A stretch of DNA of 64,000 nucleotides from Opitutaceae bacterium (lineage in GTDB: Bacteria > Verrucomicrobiota > Verrucomicrobiia > Opitutales > Opitutaceae): assembly GCA_041395105.1 (NCBI GenBank), contig JAWLBB010000008.1:103379-167378 (forward strand). The letters run 5' to 3'. Shown in pieces: positions 8,398 to 17,501 of this stretch (the first letter of the stretch is position 1; the number at the start of each line of letters is the position of its first letter). The notes under the pieces are model-generated. The model had not been told where the DNA came from, did not search any database, and saw nothing but the letters and a program-made list of their open reading frames with translations. Position numbers and translations under genes: made by a program.

Positions 8398-9282
8398 GTG
8401 TCAGACAGCAAGCCACTCCTCATGATCGGATTGCCCAAGGGAAGTCTCGAAGAGGCAACCCGGGCGCTCTTCGCGAAAGCGGGATTTCGCATCTCGGTCA
8501 GCTCCCGTTCTTATCGACCGGTTTTCGACGATCCTGAGCTCGACGGGCGGCTTGTCCGGGCCCAGGAAATCAGCCGTTACGTCGACCATGGGTATTTTGA
8601 TTGCGGTCTGACCGGGCAGGATTGGATCCTCGAGAACGAATCCGATGTGGTTGAGGTCTGCGATCTGATCTACAGCCGGGCCTCCAATGCCAGGTCTCGC
8701 TGGGTGATCGCGGTCCCGGAAGAGTCGCCGATCCGCCGGGTGGAGGACCTGGAGGGCAGGCGGGTCGCCACCGAACTGGTTGGCACGACCCGCCGGTTCC
8801 TGGAATCGAAGGGGGTAAAGGCCGAGGTGGAGTTTTCCTGGGGTGCGACGGAGGTGAAGGTCCCGGACCTGGTCGATGCCATCGTGGATATCACGGAGAC
8901 GGGCAGTTCGCTGCGGGCGAACAAGCTGCGGATCGTCGATACCCTCATGTTGACCAACACGAAGTTCATCGCCAATCGAGTCAGCTGGGCGAATCCGGAA
9001 AAGCGCCGCAAGATCGAGACGATCGCGCTGCTGCTGAAAGCGGCCCTGGAGGCCGAAAGCAAGGTCGGGCTCAAGCTGAACACGCCCAAGGCCGGACTGG
9101 AGGAACTCCTCAAATCGCTCCCGGCCCTGCGCAATCCGACGGTTTCTCCCCTGACCAGCCCGGACTGGGTGGCGCTGGAGACGGTCATCGATGAAAGCGT
9201 GGTGCGCGAAATCATTCCCCGGCTGAAGGAATTGGGGGCCGAAGGGATTATTGAATACCCGCTGAACAAGGTGGTCTACTGA
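8398..9282 (+). CDS. hisG: ATP phosphoribosyltransferase, long form
   Basis: This enzyme catalyses the first step of histidine synthesis, joining ATP and PRPP. The N-terminal LIGLPKGSLEE-type strand-turn, GLTGQDW, and the PRPP loop region DIVDITETGSSLRANKL are characteristic. The C-terminal ACT-like domain (about residues 220-294, ending GAEGIIEYPLNKVVY) shows it is the long, histidine-inhibited form that does not need HisZ. I take the GTG at 8398 (294 residues) as start; the frame is open back to an ATG at 8332, which would add 22 untypical residues, and an ATG at 8422 is also possible. aguB starts two bases after its stop. Confidence 0.92.
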   Translation: MSDSKPLLMIGLPKGSLEEATRALFAKAGFRISVSSRSYRPVFDDPELDGRLVRAQEISRYVDHGYFDCGLTGQDWILENESDVVEVCDLIYSRASNARSRWVIAVPEESPIRRVEDLEGRRVATELVGTTRRFLESKGVKAEVEFSWGATEVKVPDLVDAIVDITETGSSLRANKLRIVDTLMLTNTKFIANRVSWANPEKRRKIETIALLLKAALEAESKVGLKLNTPKAGLEELLKSLPALRNPTVSPLTSPDWVALETVIDESVVREIIPRLKELGAEGIIEYPLNKVVY

Positions 9283-9283
9283 C

Positions 9284-10144
9284 ATGACGGTCAGAGTCGG
9301 ATTGATCCAGACCTCCGCTTCGGAGGATGCGGCGGCAAATCTTGAAAAGACAATTGCGCTGGTGCACCGGGCGGCGGATGCGGGGGCGCAGATCATCTGC
9401 CTGCAGGAACTCTTCCTGACCCCGTATTTCTGCAAGCGTGAGGATGTGGGTCTCTTTGCCCTGGCCGAGCCGGTGCCGGGGCCGACGACCGACCGGATGG
9501 TCGAGGTGGCACGGGAGCGGGCCGTGGTCCTGGTGGTGTCACTCTTTGAGAAGAGGGCATCGGGATTGTATCACAATACTGCGGCGGTCATCGATGCGGA
9601 CGGGAGGTACCTGGGCAAGTACCGGAAGATGCATATCCCGGACGATCCCCTCTACTACGAGAAATTCTATTTCACGCCCGGAGACCTCGGTTACCGCTCC
9701 TGGAAGACCCGCTACGGGACGATCGGCGTGCTCATCTGCTGGGACCAATGGTATCCCGAGGCGGCCCGGCTGACCGCGCTTTCCGGGGCGCAGATTCTCT
9801 TCTATCCGACCGCGATCGGCTGGCATCTACACGAAAAAGAGACTCACGGCGCCGCTCACCACACCGCCTGGGAAACCGTCCAGCGGGGCCATGCCGTGGC
9901 CAACGGCTGTTACGTGGTCGCGGTCAACCGCATCGGGTTGGAGGAGTCGATCGAGTTCTTCGGCGGCTCATTTGTCGCCGATCCCCACGGACAACTCCTG
10001 CACAAATCCCCTCATGACCGGGAGGAAGTCGCGGTTGTCGATGTTGACCTGGAGAGCATCGACGACGTCCGTTGCAACTGGCCCTTCCTGCGTGACCGGA
10101 GGATCGATACCTACGGCGATCTGCAGAAGCGCTACATCGACTGA
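9284..10144 (+). CDS. aguB: N-carbamoylputrescine amidase
   Basis: The 286-residue protein is a nitrilase-superfamily amidohydrolase with the Glu-Lys-Cys triad: Glu in CLQELFLTPYF, Lys in GKYRKMHIPD and Cys in LICWDQWYPE. The TPYF and YYEKFYFTPGD segments are typical of AguB, which releases putrescine, CO2 and ammonia from N-carbamoylputrescine. The next gene encodes agmatine deiminase and overlaps by one base, so the pair converts agmatine to putrescine. The enzyme is cytoplasmic. The close link with hisG upstream is unusual and may be an accident of operon compaction. Confidence 0.93.
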   Translation: MTVRVGLIQTSASEDAAANLEKTIALVHRAADAGAQIICLQELFLTPYFCKREDVGLFALAEPVPGPTTDRMVEVARERAVVLVVSLFEKRASGLYHNTAAVIDADGRYLGKYRKMHIPDDPLYYEKFYFTPGDLGYRSWKTRYGTIGVLICWDQWYPEAARLTALSGAQILFYPTAIGWHLHEKETHGAAHHTAWETVQRGHAVANGCYVVAVNRIGLEESIEFFGGSFVADPHGQLLHKSPHDREEVAVVDVDLESIDDVRCNWPFLRDRRIDTYGDLQKRYID

Positions 10145-11208
10145 TGGATGCGTCCGGACCGACCCCTTCCGCCCTCGGGTTCCGGATGCCGGCGGAGTGG
10201 TCGCGGCAGCGTGCGGTCTGGTTGTCCTGGCCGCATAAACTGGATACATGGCCGGGGAAGTTCGGCCCGATTCCGGCCAAGTTTGCCGAGATCGCGGCCG
10301 TCATCAGCCGCCATGAGGAGGTGGGCATCAATTGTGCGGCCGCACTGCAGGCCGGCGCCCTCACTCTGCTCCGTGATGCGGGCGCGGAGGTGGCTCGCAT
10401 CCATCTTTACGATCATCCGACCAATGACACCTGGTGTCGGGATCACGGGCCGATCTTTGTCCGTCACCCGGAGACCGGGGAGGTCGCGGCGACCGACTGG
10501 CGTTACAATGCGTGGGGAGGCAAGTACCCACCCTTTGATCTCGACAACCGGATACCGGAGCGGATTGCCGCGGTTCGCGGTTACCGCCGTTTCGCCTTTG
10601 ACCTGATCCTCGAGGGCGGCTCGCTGGACGTGAACGGGGTGGGGGACCTCCTGACCACGGAGGCCTGCCTGCTCAACCCGAACCGCAATCCGACGCGTTC
10701 GCGTGGAGAGATCGAAACGGCCCTGCGGGAGGGGCTTGGGGTTGAGCGGATCCATTGGTTGGCGGACGGCATCATCGGAGACGACACGGACGGTCATGTG
10801 GATGACCTGTCGCGTTTCTTCTCACCAACCGGTATCGTCACCTGTCTTGAGCCCAATACGGCAGATGCCAATCACCCGATCCTGCAGGATAACTTCGAGC
10901 GTCTCCATGGACTCAGGGACGGTTCCGGGCAACCCTTCGAAATCCGCACTCTTCCGATGCCGGAACCGTGTTTCCATGAGGACCAGCAGATGCCGGCCAG
11001 CTATGCGAATTTCCTGATCATCAACGACGCGGTCCTGATGCCGACCTTCCGACAGGCTGACCGGGACACCGAGGCGGCCGCTGTTCTGGCGGGTTGTTTT
11101 CCGGGCCGTAAGGTCATCCCGGTCGACTGCCTGGACCTGGTCTGGGGCCTGGGCACCCTCCATTGCATTTCGCAACAGGAGCCGGAGGGCCGGGTTGGGG
11201 GTGGGTAG
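10144..11208 (+). CDS. aguA: Agmatine deiminase
   Basis: This 354-residue guanidino-group hydrolase converts agmatine to N-carbamoylputrescine. Visible family features are MPAEWSRQRAVWLSWPH at the N-terminus, the NDTWCRDHGPIF loop, the histidine in DGHVDD and the catalytic cysteine near the C-terminus in GTLHCISQQEP. The length is usual. It overlaps aguB by one base (TGATG arrangement) and supplies AguB with its substrate. No arginine decarboxylase is seen in the window, so the agmatine source lies elsewhere or is external. Confidence 0.94.
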   Translation: MDASGPTPSALGFRMPAEWSRQRAVWLSWPHKLDTWPGKFGPIPAKFAEIAAVISRHEEVGINCAAALQAGALTLLRDAGAEVARIHLYDHPTNDTWCRDHGPIFVRHPETGEVAATDWRYNAWGGKYPPFDLDNRIPERIAAVRGYRRFAFDLILEGGSLDVNGVGDLLTTEACLLNPNRNPTRSRGEIETALREGLGVERIHWLADGIIGDDTDGHVDDLSRFFSPTGIVTCLEPNTADANHPILQDNFERLHGLRDGSGQPFEIRTLPMPEPCFHEDQQMPASYANFLIINDAVLMPTFRQADRDTEAAAVLAGCFPGRKVIPVDCLDLVWGLGTLHCISQQEPEGRVGGG

Positions 11209-11327
11209 GGATTGAGATTTGCGACTTGAGATCCGGCGGCAGGGATCCGAAATCCCTGATTGGCTTCGCTTTTCCCTTGCAGGGGGAGGCGGGGTTTGAG
11301 AGATTTCACGGTTTGCGGCGAAAAATA

Positions 11328-11358
11328 TGACCGGCAGCCGCCTGCTCCAGGCCGGTCA
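11328..11358. promoter_or_regulatory. Hairpin in the rpsA leader
   Basis: An 8-base inverted repeat (TGACCGGC / GCCGGTCA) lies in the 251-base leader between aguA and rpsA, about 100 bases before the rpsA start. There is no T-run after it. Further down, CCGGCAGACGGA is repeated directly (about 11419-11430 and 11437-11448) just before the start codon. S1 is known to repress its own translation through leader structure in Enterobacteria; whether this leader works that way is unknown. Confidence 0.3.
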
Positions 11359-11459
11359 CTCTGTAGTTCAACCCTTAATCACGGTCAGCGTCAGTCGCTG
11401 GCATCGCCTTTCAGGTCACCGGCAGACGGAGCGGATCCGGCAGACGGAAGGTTTCAGTC

Positions 11460-13118
11460 ATGAGTTCAGTAATGCAAGACCTGCTCGCCCAGAGCACCTT
11501 TGAGACCCTCAGGGAGGGTTCGATTGTTCCGGGCACGATCACCGAAATCCGACAGAACGAAGTTGTCGTCGATATCGGTGGAAAGTCCGAAGGTGTCATT
11601 CCGGCTGTCGAGTTCCCTGATCTTGGTGAACTCCAGGTCGGCTCGCAGATCGATATTTTTCTCGAACGGCTGGAGAACCGGGACGGCAATCCGATCCTTT
11701 CGTTCGACAAGGCCGAGCAGAAGAAGAACTGGGAAAACATCCTGACCAAGTGCGAGGAGGGTTCGATTGTTTCCGGTCGGGTCCGCTCCAAGGTCAAGGG
11801 AGGCCTTATCGTCGGCATCGGTGTGGATGCCTTCCTGCCGGCTTCGCACATCGATGTGCAGCCGCCCAAGAATCTCGATCAGTACATTGGTCAGACCTAC
11901 GATTTCAAGGTCCTCAAGATCATCCTCGACCGGAAGAATATCGTTCTTTCGCGTCGTGAGCTGATTGAGGAAACCCGCGCAAACAAGCGCAAGGAGCTTC
12001 TCGACAAGATTGCCCCGGGCCAGATCCGTCGCGGTGTGGTCAAGAATATCACCGATTTCGGCGCCTTCATCGATCTGGACGGTATGGACGGCCTCCTCCA
12101 CATCACCGACATGAGCTGGGGTCGGATTTCCCACCCGAGCGAATTGCTCAAGCAGGGTGAGGAAGTCGATGTCATGATCATCGAGGTCAATCGCGAGAAG
12201 GAACGGGTGTCGCTCGGTCTGAAGCAGACCAAGAACAATCCCTGGGACAAGATCGACAGCAAGTTCCCGGTCGGTTCCAAGATTCGCGGCCGGGTGGTCA
12301 ACCTCGTTCCCTACGGCGCCTTCGTGGAGCTGGAACAGGGCGTCGAAGGTCTGGTCCACGTGACCGAGATGTCCTGGACCAAACGGATCGCCAAGCCGAG
12401 CGATATTCTCAAGGTGGGCGACGAGGTCGATGCGGTTGTCCTCGGCATCCAGAAGGAAGAGCAGAAGATCTCTCTCGGCCTGCGTCAGCTCGATCCCAAC
12501 CCCTGGGACATGGTTCGCCACAATTATCCGGTGGGCGCGCACGTCCGCGGGAAGGTCCGCAATATCACCACCTACGGTGCCTTCGTCGAACTCGAAGAGG
12601 GGATCGACGGCATGGTGCACGTCTCCGACATGTCCTGGACCCGCAAGGTCAATCACCCGAGTGAGGTGGTCAAGAAGGGCGACGAGATCGACGCGATGGT
12701 CCTGGACGTGGACGTCCAGCAGCAGCGGATTTCGCTAGGCATGAAGCAGCTGGCCGAGGATCCGTGGCAGAACATAGAGAGTCGCTTCAAGGTGGGTGAT
12801 GTGGTTGAGGGCACCGTTTCGAAGATCACCTCTTTTGGTGCCTTCATCGAGCTGAAGGACCATATCGATGGTCTTGTCCACATCAGCCAGATTACCGAGG
12901 ATCGGGTTGAGAAGATCAAGGATGTGCTCAAGGCCGGCCAGGCGGTCACCGCCCGCGTGATCAAGATCGATCGCGACGAACGGCGGATTGGCCTGAGCAT
13001 CAAGGCAGCCAACTACAGCGCCGAGGAGTTGCAGGCCGAGGCGGCCTCTTACGACTCGATGAAGGACAGTGGCGACCTGATGAATCTCGGCGACATCCTC
13101 GACGAGGCGACCAAGTAA
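11460..13118 (+). CDS. rpsA: 30S ribosomal protein S1
   Basis: The 552-residue protein consists of six S1 OB-fold repeats in tandem. The first two are divergent (ribosome-binding region), and the later four show the canonical G-x-V-x-x-I/L-x-x-F/Y-G-A-F pattern, as in NITDFGAFIDL, VPYGAFVEL, TTYGAFVEL and TSFGAFIEL, each followed by a GLVH/GMVH turn. It helps load mRNA on the 30S subunit. The length agrees with six-repeat S1 proteins. A strong intrinsic terminator follows 50 bases after the stop. The long complementary open frame here is a shadow. Confidence 0.97.
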   Translation: MSSVMQDLLAQSTFETLREGSIVPGTITEIRQNEVVVDIGGKSEGVIPAVEFPDLGELQVGSQIDIFLERLENRDGNPILSFDKAEQKKNWENILTKCEEGSIVSGRVRSKVKGGLIVGIGVDAFLPASHIDVQPPKNLDQYIGQTYDFKVLKIILDRKNIVLSRRELIEETRANKRKELLDKIAPGQIRRGVVKNITDFGAFIDLDGMDGLLHITDMSWGRISHPSELLKQGEEVDVMIIEVNREKERVSLGLKQTKNNPWDKIDSKFPVGSKIRGRVVNLVPYGAFVELEQGVEGLVHVTEMSWTKRIAKPSDILKVGDEVDAVVLGIQKEEQKISLGLRQLDPNPWDMVRHNYPVGAHVRGKVRNITTYGAFVELEEGIDGMVHVSDMSWTRKVNHPSEVVKKGDEIDAMVLDVDVQQQRISLGMKQLAEDPWQNIESRFKVGDVVEGTVSKITSFGAFIELKDHIDGLVHISQITEDRVEKIKDVLKAGQAVTARVIKIDRDERRIGLSIKAANYSAEELQAEAASYDSMKDSGDLMNLGDILDEATK

Positions 13119-13170
13119 GTTTCCGCTTCGATCCGGGCCGGTCGCCGGGTCGAAGTGTTCGTTTTAGGGA

Positions 13171-13206
13171 AAAGGCCCGGACTCCTGAAGGAGTCCGGGC
13201 CTTTTT
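13171..13206 (+). terminator. Intrinsic terminator of rpsA
   Basis: A near-perfect GC-rich hairpin (GGCCCGGACTCC / GGAGTCCGGGCC, loop TGAA) with a leading A-run and a trailing CTTTTT is a textbook intrinsic terminator. The A-run before it makes it work in both directions, but the convergent sigma-factor gene already ends at 13270. Confidence 0.93.
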
Positions 13207-13269
13207 CATTTGTGGAACTGTGTTGAACCCGCGCGATCCGGGCGAGGGGGGCTCGGGAGAAACTTGGGC

Positions 13270-14340
13270 TCACCCGGCGATCTTTTCGCGGTGCCTGGTC
13301 TCGAAAAATTCGCGGATCACTTCCATCCGCTCTTTTTCCCGTTGTTCGACCGCGATTTCCTCGACAGTGCGCTGGCGTTCCTTGTTGTACATGACCCGCC
13401 TCATCTTGGAGAGGGCCATGTTCTGAAGCTGGCGGACACGTTCCCGGGTGATGCCGAAGATCTCGCCCACCTCTTCGAGGGTCAGCGGCGTATCACCGCC
13501 GAGACCGAAGCGCAGCCGAATGATCTTGGCTTCACGTTCATCGAGGTCGCGGATCATCTGGTTGACGTCGGTCTGGAGCGACTTGTCGCGAAGTTGCTCA
13601 AAGGGGGTCGATGCGTTCTCGTCGCCGACGATTTCGCCGAATTCCGTGCTGTCTCCGTCTTCTCCGACGGGTGCATTCAGTGAGGTGGGGCGCACGCTGA
13701 CCGACTTGAGGTGGGCCACCTTGTTGACCGGCATGTGCATCTCGTCGGCGATTTCCTCGTCGGTTGGCTCGCGGCCGAATTCCTCGGTCAGAGCCATGGC
13801 CGTCTTGCGCATCTTGGAGATCTTGTCGACCAGGTGGACGGGCAGGCGGATCGTCTTGCTCTGATTGGCGAGGGCCCGCTTGATCGACTGCTTGATCCAC
13901 CAGGCGGCGTAGGTGCTGAGTTTGCCGCCCTTGTTCGGGTCAAAGCGCTCCACCGCCTTGATCAGGCCGATATTGCCTTCGCTGATCAGGTCGAGCAGCG
14001 GCAGGCCGAAGTCCTTGTAGTCGTGGGCGATTTTGACCACGAGGCGGAGGTTGGACTTGATCATGAGATCACGCGCCTCCTTATTCCCGCTCTGGATGAG
14101 CCCAGCCAGCTCCACTTCCTGCTCCGGGCGCAGCAAGGGGGTTCTTCCGATCTCCTGGAGATAAAGCTTCAGGCTGGACCGTTCGGAACTGTCGAGTGCC
14201 TCGCGGGAGCGGGCCGGTTCAATCAGGGATGGAGGCGCCGCCTCCCGGGGAACGGTGGTGGTTTCAAGTTCGTGGTGAGTGGTTTCCTTCGGAAAGGAAA
14301 GGGTGCCGCGCCGTGTTCGTGGTGCTTTGGTATCCATCAT
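13270..14340 (-). CDS. RNA polymerase sigma-70 family factor (RpoD/RpoS type)
   Basis: The 356-residue protein has sigma regions 1.2 (LKLYLQEIGRTPLL), 2 (the RLVVKIAHDYKDFGLPLLDL and YAAWWIKQSIKRAL stretch that binds the -10 element), 3, and 4 (the LTLEEVGEIFGITRERVRQL helix-turn-helix that binds -35). There is no long region 1.1, so by size it resembles a short primary sigma or a group 2 (RpoS/SigB-like) factor. The strong GGAGGA in front of tandem ATG codons (14340 and 14337) fixes the start; 14337 has the better spacing. It lies downstream of trpE with a 212-base gap that contains a palindrome. Confidence 0.92.
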   Translation of the reverse strand: MMDTKAPRTRRGTLSFPKETTHHELETTTVPREAAPPSLIEPARSREALDSSERSSLKLYLQEIGRTPLLRPEQEVELAGLIQSGNKEARDLMIKSNLRLVVKIAHDYKDFGLPLLDLISEGNIGLIKAVERFDPNKGGKLSTYAAWWIKQSIKRALANQSKTIRLPVHLVDKISKMRKTAMALTEEFGREPTDEEIADEMHMPVNKVAHLKSVSVRPTSLNAPVGEDGDSTEFGEIVGDENASTPFEQLRDKSLQTDVNQMIRDLDEREAKIIRLRFGLGGDTPLTLEEVGEIFGITRERVRQLQNMALSKMRRVMYNKERQRTVEEIAVEQREKERMEVIREFFETRHREKIAG

Positions 14341-14484
14341 ATCCTCCGTTATTCTTGGTAAAGTTGCCGCGTAATTTGTTCCGTTCGGGATAACGAATCC
14401 TGGCGAATTGTCTGCTGATCAGAGGTGCGGGGGTCTTGAAAATTCCCCAAGTGCCCTCTTCTTCTACCACCATAATTCGTTCCA

Positions 14485-14500
14485 CATCCCTCAAGGGATG
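14485..14500. promoter_or_regulatory. 16-base palindrome upstream of the sigma-factor gene
   Basis: CATCCCTCAAGGGATG has perfect 7-base arms around a 2-base centre. It lies about 145 bases upstream of the sigma-factor start and 53 bases after the trpE stop. No T-run follows on either strand, so it is more like an operator than a terminator. No regulator can be assigned. Confidence 0.4.
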
Positions 14501-14552
14501 CAGAAAAACACCGGAAAACCGGTCGATCACGTCGGCCCGTGATCGCGTGGAA

Positions 14553-16040
14553 TCAAAGAGATTCCGCCAGATCAACCGCCCGGAAGAGGGCGGATGCCTT
14601 GAAAATGGTTTCGTTGAATTCGGCCTCCGGGACGGAGTCGGCGACCAGACCGGCCCCGGCCTGAATGAAGATTTTGCCGCCCTTGATCAACGCGGTTCGC
14701 AGGTTGATGCACGAGTCAAGATTGCCATTATAGCCGAAATTGCCAAGAACTCCCGCATAGGGCCCGCGCTGTTCCTTTTCCTCATCGGCGATGATCTGCA
14801 TGGCGCGGATTTTCGGGGCTCCCGAGACGGTGCCTGCTGGAAAGGTCGCGCGGAGGAGATCGAAGGCATTACGGTCGTCTGCGATCCGGCCCTCGACCTG
14901 GGAAACGATATGCATTACGTGTGAGTAGCGCTCGATCGCCATGTATTCCGGGACATGAATCGTGCCGTATTGACACACTCGACCGATGTCATTGCGTGCC
15001 AAATCGACCAGCATGAGGTGTTCGGCCCTTTCTTTTTCGTCGGCCAGGAGTTCCTTTTCGAGGCGGACATCCTCATCGGGATTGGAGCCTCTCGGTCGTG
15101 TTCCGGCAATTGGTCGAATTTCGACCAGTTGGTCGGTCAGGCGGACATGTACCTCGGGCGAGGCACCGACCAGGGCGAAGTCCTCGGCCTCGAGCAGGAA
15201 CATGTAGGGAGACGGATTGATAGTCCGCAGTGCCCGGTAGAGATCGAGCGGAGGGCGGGTGAACCCGCGTTCGAAGCGCTGGGAGAGAACGACCTGGATG
15301 ATATCACCGGCGCGGATGAATTCCTTGGCGTTTTCGACCATGGATTCAAAGCGGGGTTGGGTGAAGTTTCCGGGATGGGGGCGAACCGGTGTCGCCTTGG
15401 GAAGCCGGGCGGGCGTCAGGCCGTGGTCACGGTTGAGGACTTCCTGGAGGGAGTTGAGTTCATCGACCGCTGCCGCGTAGGCCTGATCGGGGTCAATACC
15501 GGGCGTGATGTGGACATTGACGCAGAGGCGCAGGGTCTGGCGGGCCCTGTCGAAGACGAGCAGCGAATCCGCCAGCATGAAATAGAGCAGGGGGGTGCCG
15601 AGCACGTCGCGGGCGGCCTTTGGGACGCTCGGCTCGATATGGTGGATGTACTCATAGCCGACGAAGCCGACGGCTCCGCCCATGAACCGGGGCATGTCGG
15701 GCAGCTCGACCGGTTGGTAACGGGACATTTCCTCCTCGATCAGGGTCAGGGGATCGGCCGGGGTGTCGATCCATTCATCCTCATGACCCTGGATACGGAT
15801 CCGGGTGCGGGCACCCTCGACCCGGATGATCTTGCGGGGCCGGCAGCCGATGAAACTGTAGCGCGAGAGATTTTCGCCTCCTTCGATGGATTCGAGGAGG
15901 AACGCGGGGCCGTCGCTCTTGAGTTTGGCATAGGCGGAAACGGGCGTCTCAAGGTCGGCAATCCAGTCGGTGGTGACGGGGACAACGTTGCCCTGCTGGC
16001 AGAGACGACGGAAGGATTGCGGATCTGGATTGACGTGCAT
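14553..16040 (-). CDS. trpE: Anthranilate synthase component I
   Basis: The 495-residue protein uses chorismate and ammonia (from TrpG) to make anthranilate, the first step of tryptophan synthesis. The LLES...G N-terminal element (allosteric tryptophan pocket) is followed by the chorismate-binding domain with QVVLSQRF, PSPYMFLL, GTRPRGSNPDED, DLARNDIGRV, FPAGTVSGAPKIRAM and the C-terminal IQAGAGLVADS. All suggest TrpE rather than PabB, though the families are close. No trpG follows; the downstream gene is the sigma factor. The gene is divergent from glgC with 162 bases between. Confidence 0.93.
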   Translation of the reverse strand: MHVNPDPQSFRRLCQQGNVVPVTTDWIADLETPVSAYAKLKSDGPAFLLESIEGGENLSRYSFIGCRPRKIIRVEGARTRIRIQGHEDEWIDTPADPLTLIEEEMSRYQPVELPDMPRFMGGAVGFVGYEYIHHIEPSVPKAARDVLGTPLLYFMLADSLLVFDRARQTLRLCVNVHITPGIDPDQAYAAAVDELNSLQEVLNRDHGLTPARLPKATPVRPHPGNFTQPRFESMVENAKEFIRAGDIIQVVLSQRFERGFTRPPLDLYRALRTINPSPYMFLLEAEDFALVGASPEVHVRLTDQLVEIRPIAGTRPRGSNPDEDVRLEKELLADEKERAEHLMLVDLARNDIGRVCQYGTIHVPEYMAIERYSHVMHIVSQVEGRIADDRNAFDLLRATFPAGTVSGAPKIRAMQIIADEEKEQRGPYAGVLGNFGYNGNLDSCINLRTALIKGGKIFIQAGAGLVADSVPEAEFNETIFKASALFRAVDLAESL

Positions 16041-16202
16041 GGCTGGAGTGGCGCGAGCGAGAGAGACGCCCCCGGTCGGCGCCCCGGTTTTTCGAGCGCC
16101 CGGCAGCAGCGGATTTGAATGTTCTGCTGAAAGCCGGACCTTTTTCTGTTGTTCATTAATGGTCAGCCCCTTAGAGTCTACAAGTTTTTAGGGACCTGAA
16201 TT

Positions 16203-17489
16203 ATGAACCCGAAATTTAACGTTGTATCCGTCATTATGGGTGGTGGCCGCGGAACCCGCCTTTACCCACTCACCCAGGAGCGATGCAAGCCCGCGGTCCC
16301 ACTGGCGGGAAAGTACCGGCTGGTTGATATCCCGATCAGCAATTGCCTGAACTCGGGTATCAATCGCATCTTCCTTCTCTCCCAGTTCAACACGGCGTCG
16401 CTGCACCGCCATATCCAGAGCACCTACCGGTTCGATACCTTTTCCGGGGGGGTGGTTGAGATTCTTTCGGCGGAGCAGACGGAAAAAGGAGACAGCTGGT
16501 ACCAGGGAACGGCGGACGCGGTTCGCCAGAACCTCCATCACTTTGCCGACCACAAGCATGACATCGTGCTGATCCTCTCCGGCGACCAGCTCTACCGGAT
16601 GGATTTTTCCGCCATCGTCCAGCAGCATGTTGACAGCAAAGCGGATGTGACGATCGCCGCCATGCCGATTCACGAGTCGAAGGTGACCGGACTCGGATTG
16701 ATGAAGGTGAGCGAAGACCTCTCGGTCTCCGAGTTTGCCGAGAAACCGAAGGATCCGGAAGTGATCCGTCGCCTGGTCATCAGTGACCACCTGCAGAGTC
16801 AATTGAAGTCGACGCCTCCCGGGCCGCATTGCCTGGCCTCGATGGGAATTTACGTTTTCAACCGAACCGCGCTGCTTGAGGCTTTGAACAACAATATGAC
16901 CGACTTCGGCAAGGAGGTCATTCCAAGTCTCCTGGGCACCCATCGTCTGTGCAGCTACATCTTTGAAGGCTACTGGGAGGATATCGGAACGGTCCGGGCC
17001 TTTTTCGAGGCCAACCTGCTGCTGACCAATCCGCTGCCGCCCTTCAATTTCTTTACACCGGGGGCTCCGATTTACACGCACGCGCGCTACCTGCCGTCGT
17101 CGAAGGTGAACAAGTGCTTCATTGACCATGTGATCATTGCCGACGGGTGCATCATCACCGAATCCCACCTCAAACGCTGCGTCATCGGGATTCGCTCCAT
17201 CCTGCGCCACAATACCCGTCTCGAAAACGTGATCATCATGGGCTCAGATGTTTTCGAGAGTGAAGGGGAACTGGCCCAGAACCGGGAATCCGGGGTGCCT
17301 GATATCGGGATTGGTGAGAACACGGTGATCAAGGATGCGATCATCGACAAGAATGCCCGCATCGGCCGCAACGTGGTGCTTGATCCCGCGGGAAAGCCGG
17401 AGAATTTCGAATCCAAAGGAATCTATATCCGGGACGGCGTTCTGGTCGTACCGAAGAACGCGGTGATCCCGGACAACACAGTCATCTGA
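16203..17489 (+). CDS. glgC: Glucose-1-phosphate adenylyltransferase
   Basis: The 428-residue enzyme makes ADP-glucose for glycogen synthesis. The nucleotide loop GGGRGTRLYPLTQERCKPA, followed by the YRLVDIPISNCLNSGI segment, WYQGTADAV, the SGDQLYRMD metal site and the C-terminal left-handed beta-helix are all present. The sequence (QERCKPAVPLAG, with LGMGGGRG-like start) resembles plant/cyanobacterial-type AGPases. A purine-rich AGGGA lies 9-13 bases before the ATG. A tandem universal stress protein gene starts 12 bases after its stop. The partner glycogen phosphorylase is at 44069. Confidence 0.95.
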   Translation: MNPKFNVVSVIMGGGRGTRLYPLTQERCKPAVPLAGKYRLVDIPISNCLNSGINRIFLLSQFNTASLHRHIQSTYRFDTFSGGVVEILSAEQTEKGDSWYQGTADAVRQNLHHFADHKHDIVLILSGDQLYRMDFSAIVQQHVDSKADVTIAAMPIHESKVTGLGLMKVSEDLSVSEFAEKPKDPEVIRRLVISDHLQSQLKSTPPGPHCLASMGIYVFNRTALLEALNNNMTDFGKEVIPSLLGTHRLCSYIFEGYWEDIGTVRAFFEANLLLTNPLPPFNFFTPGAPIYTHARYLPSSKVNKCFIDHVIIADGCIITESHLKRCVIGIRSILRHNTRLENVIIMGSDVFESEGELAQNRESGVPDIGIGENTVIKDAIIDKNARIGRNVVLDPAGKPENFESKGIYIRDGVLVVPKNAVIPDNTVI

Positions 17490-17501
17490 GGAGCACACAC
17501 G

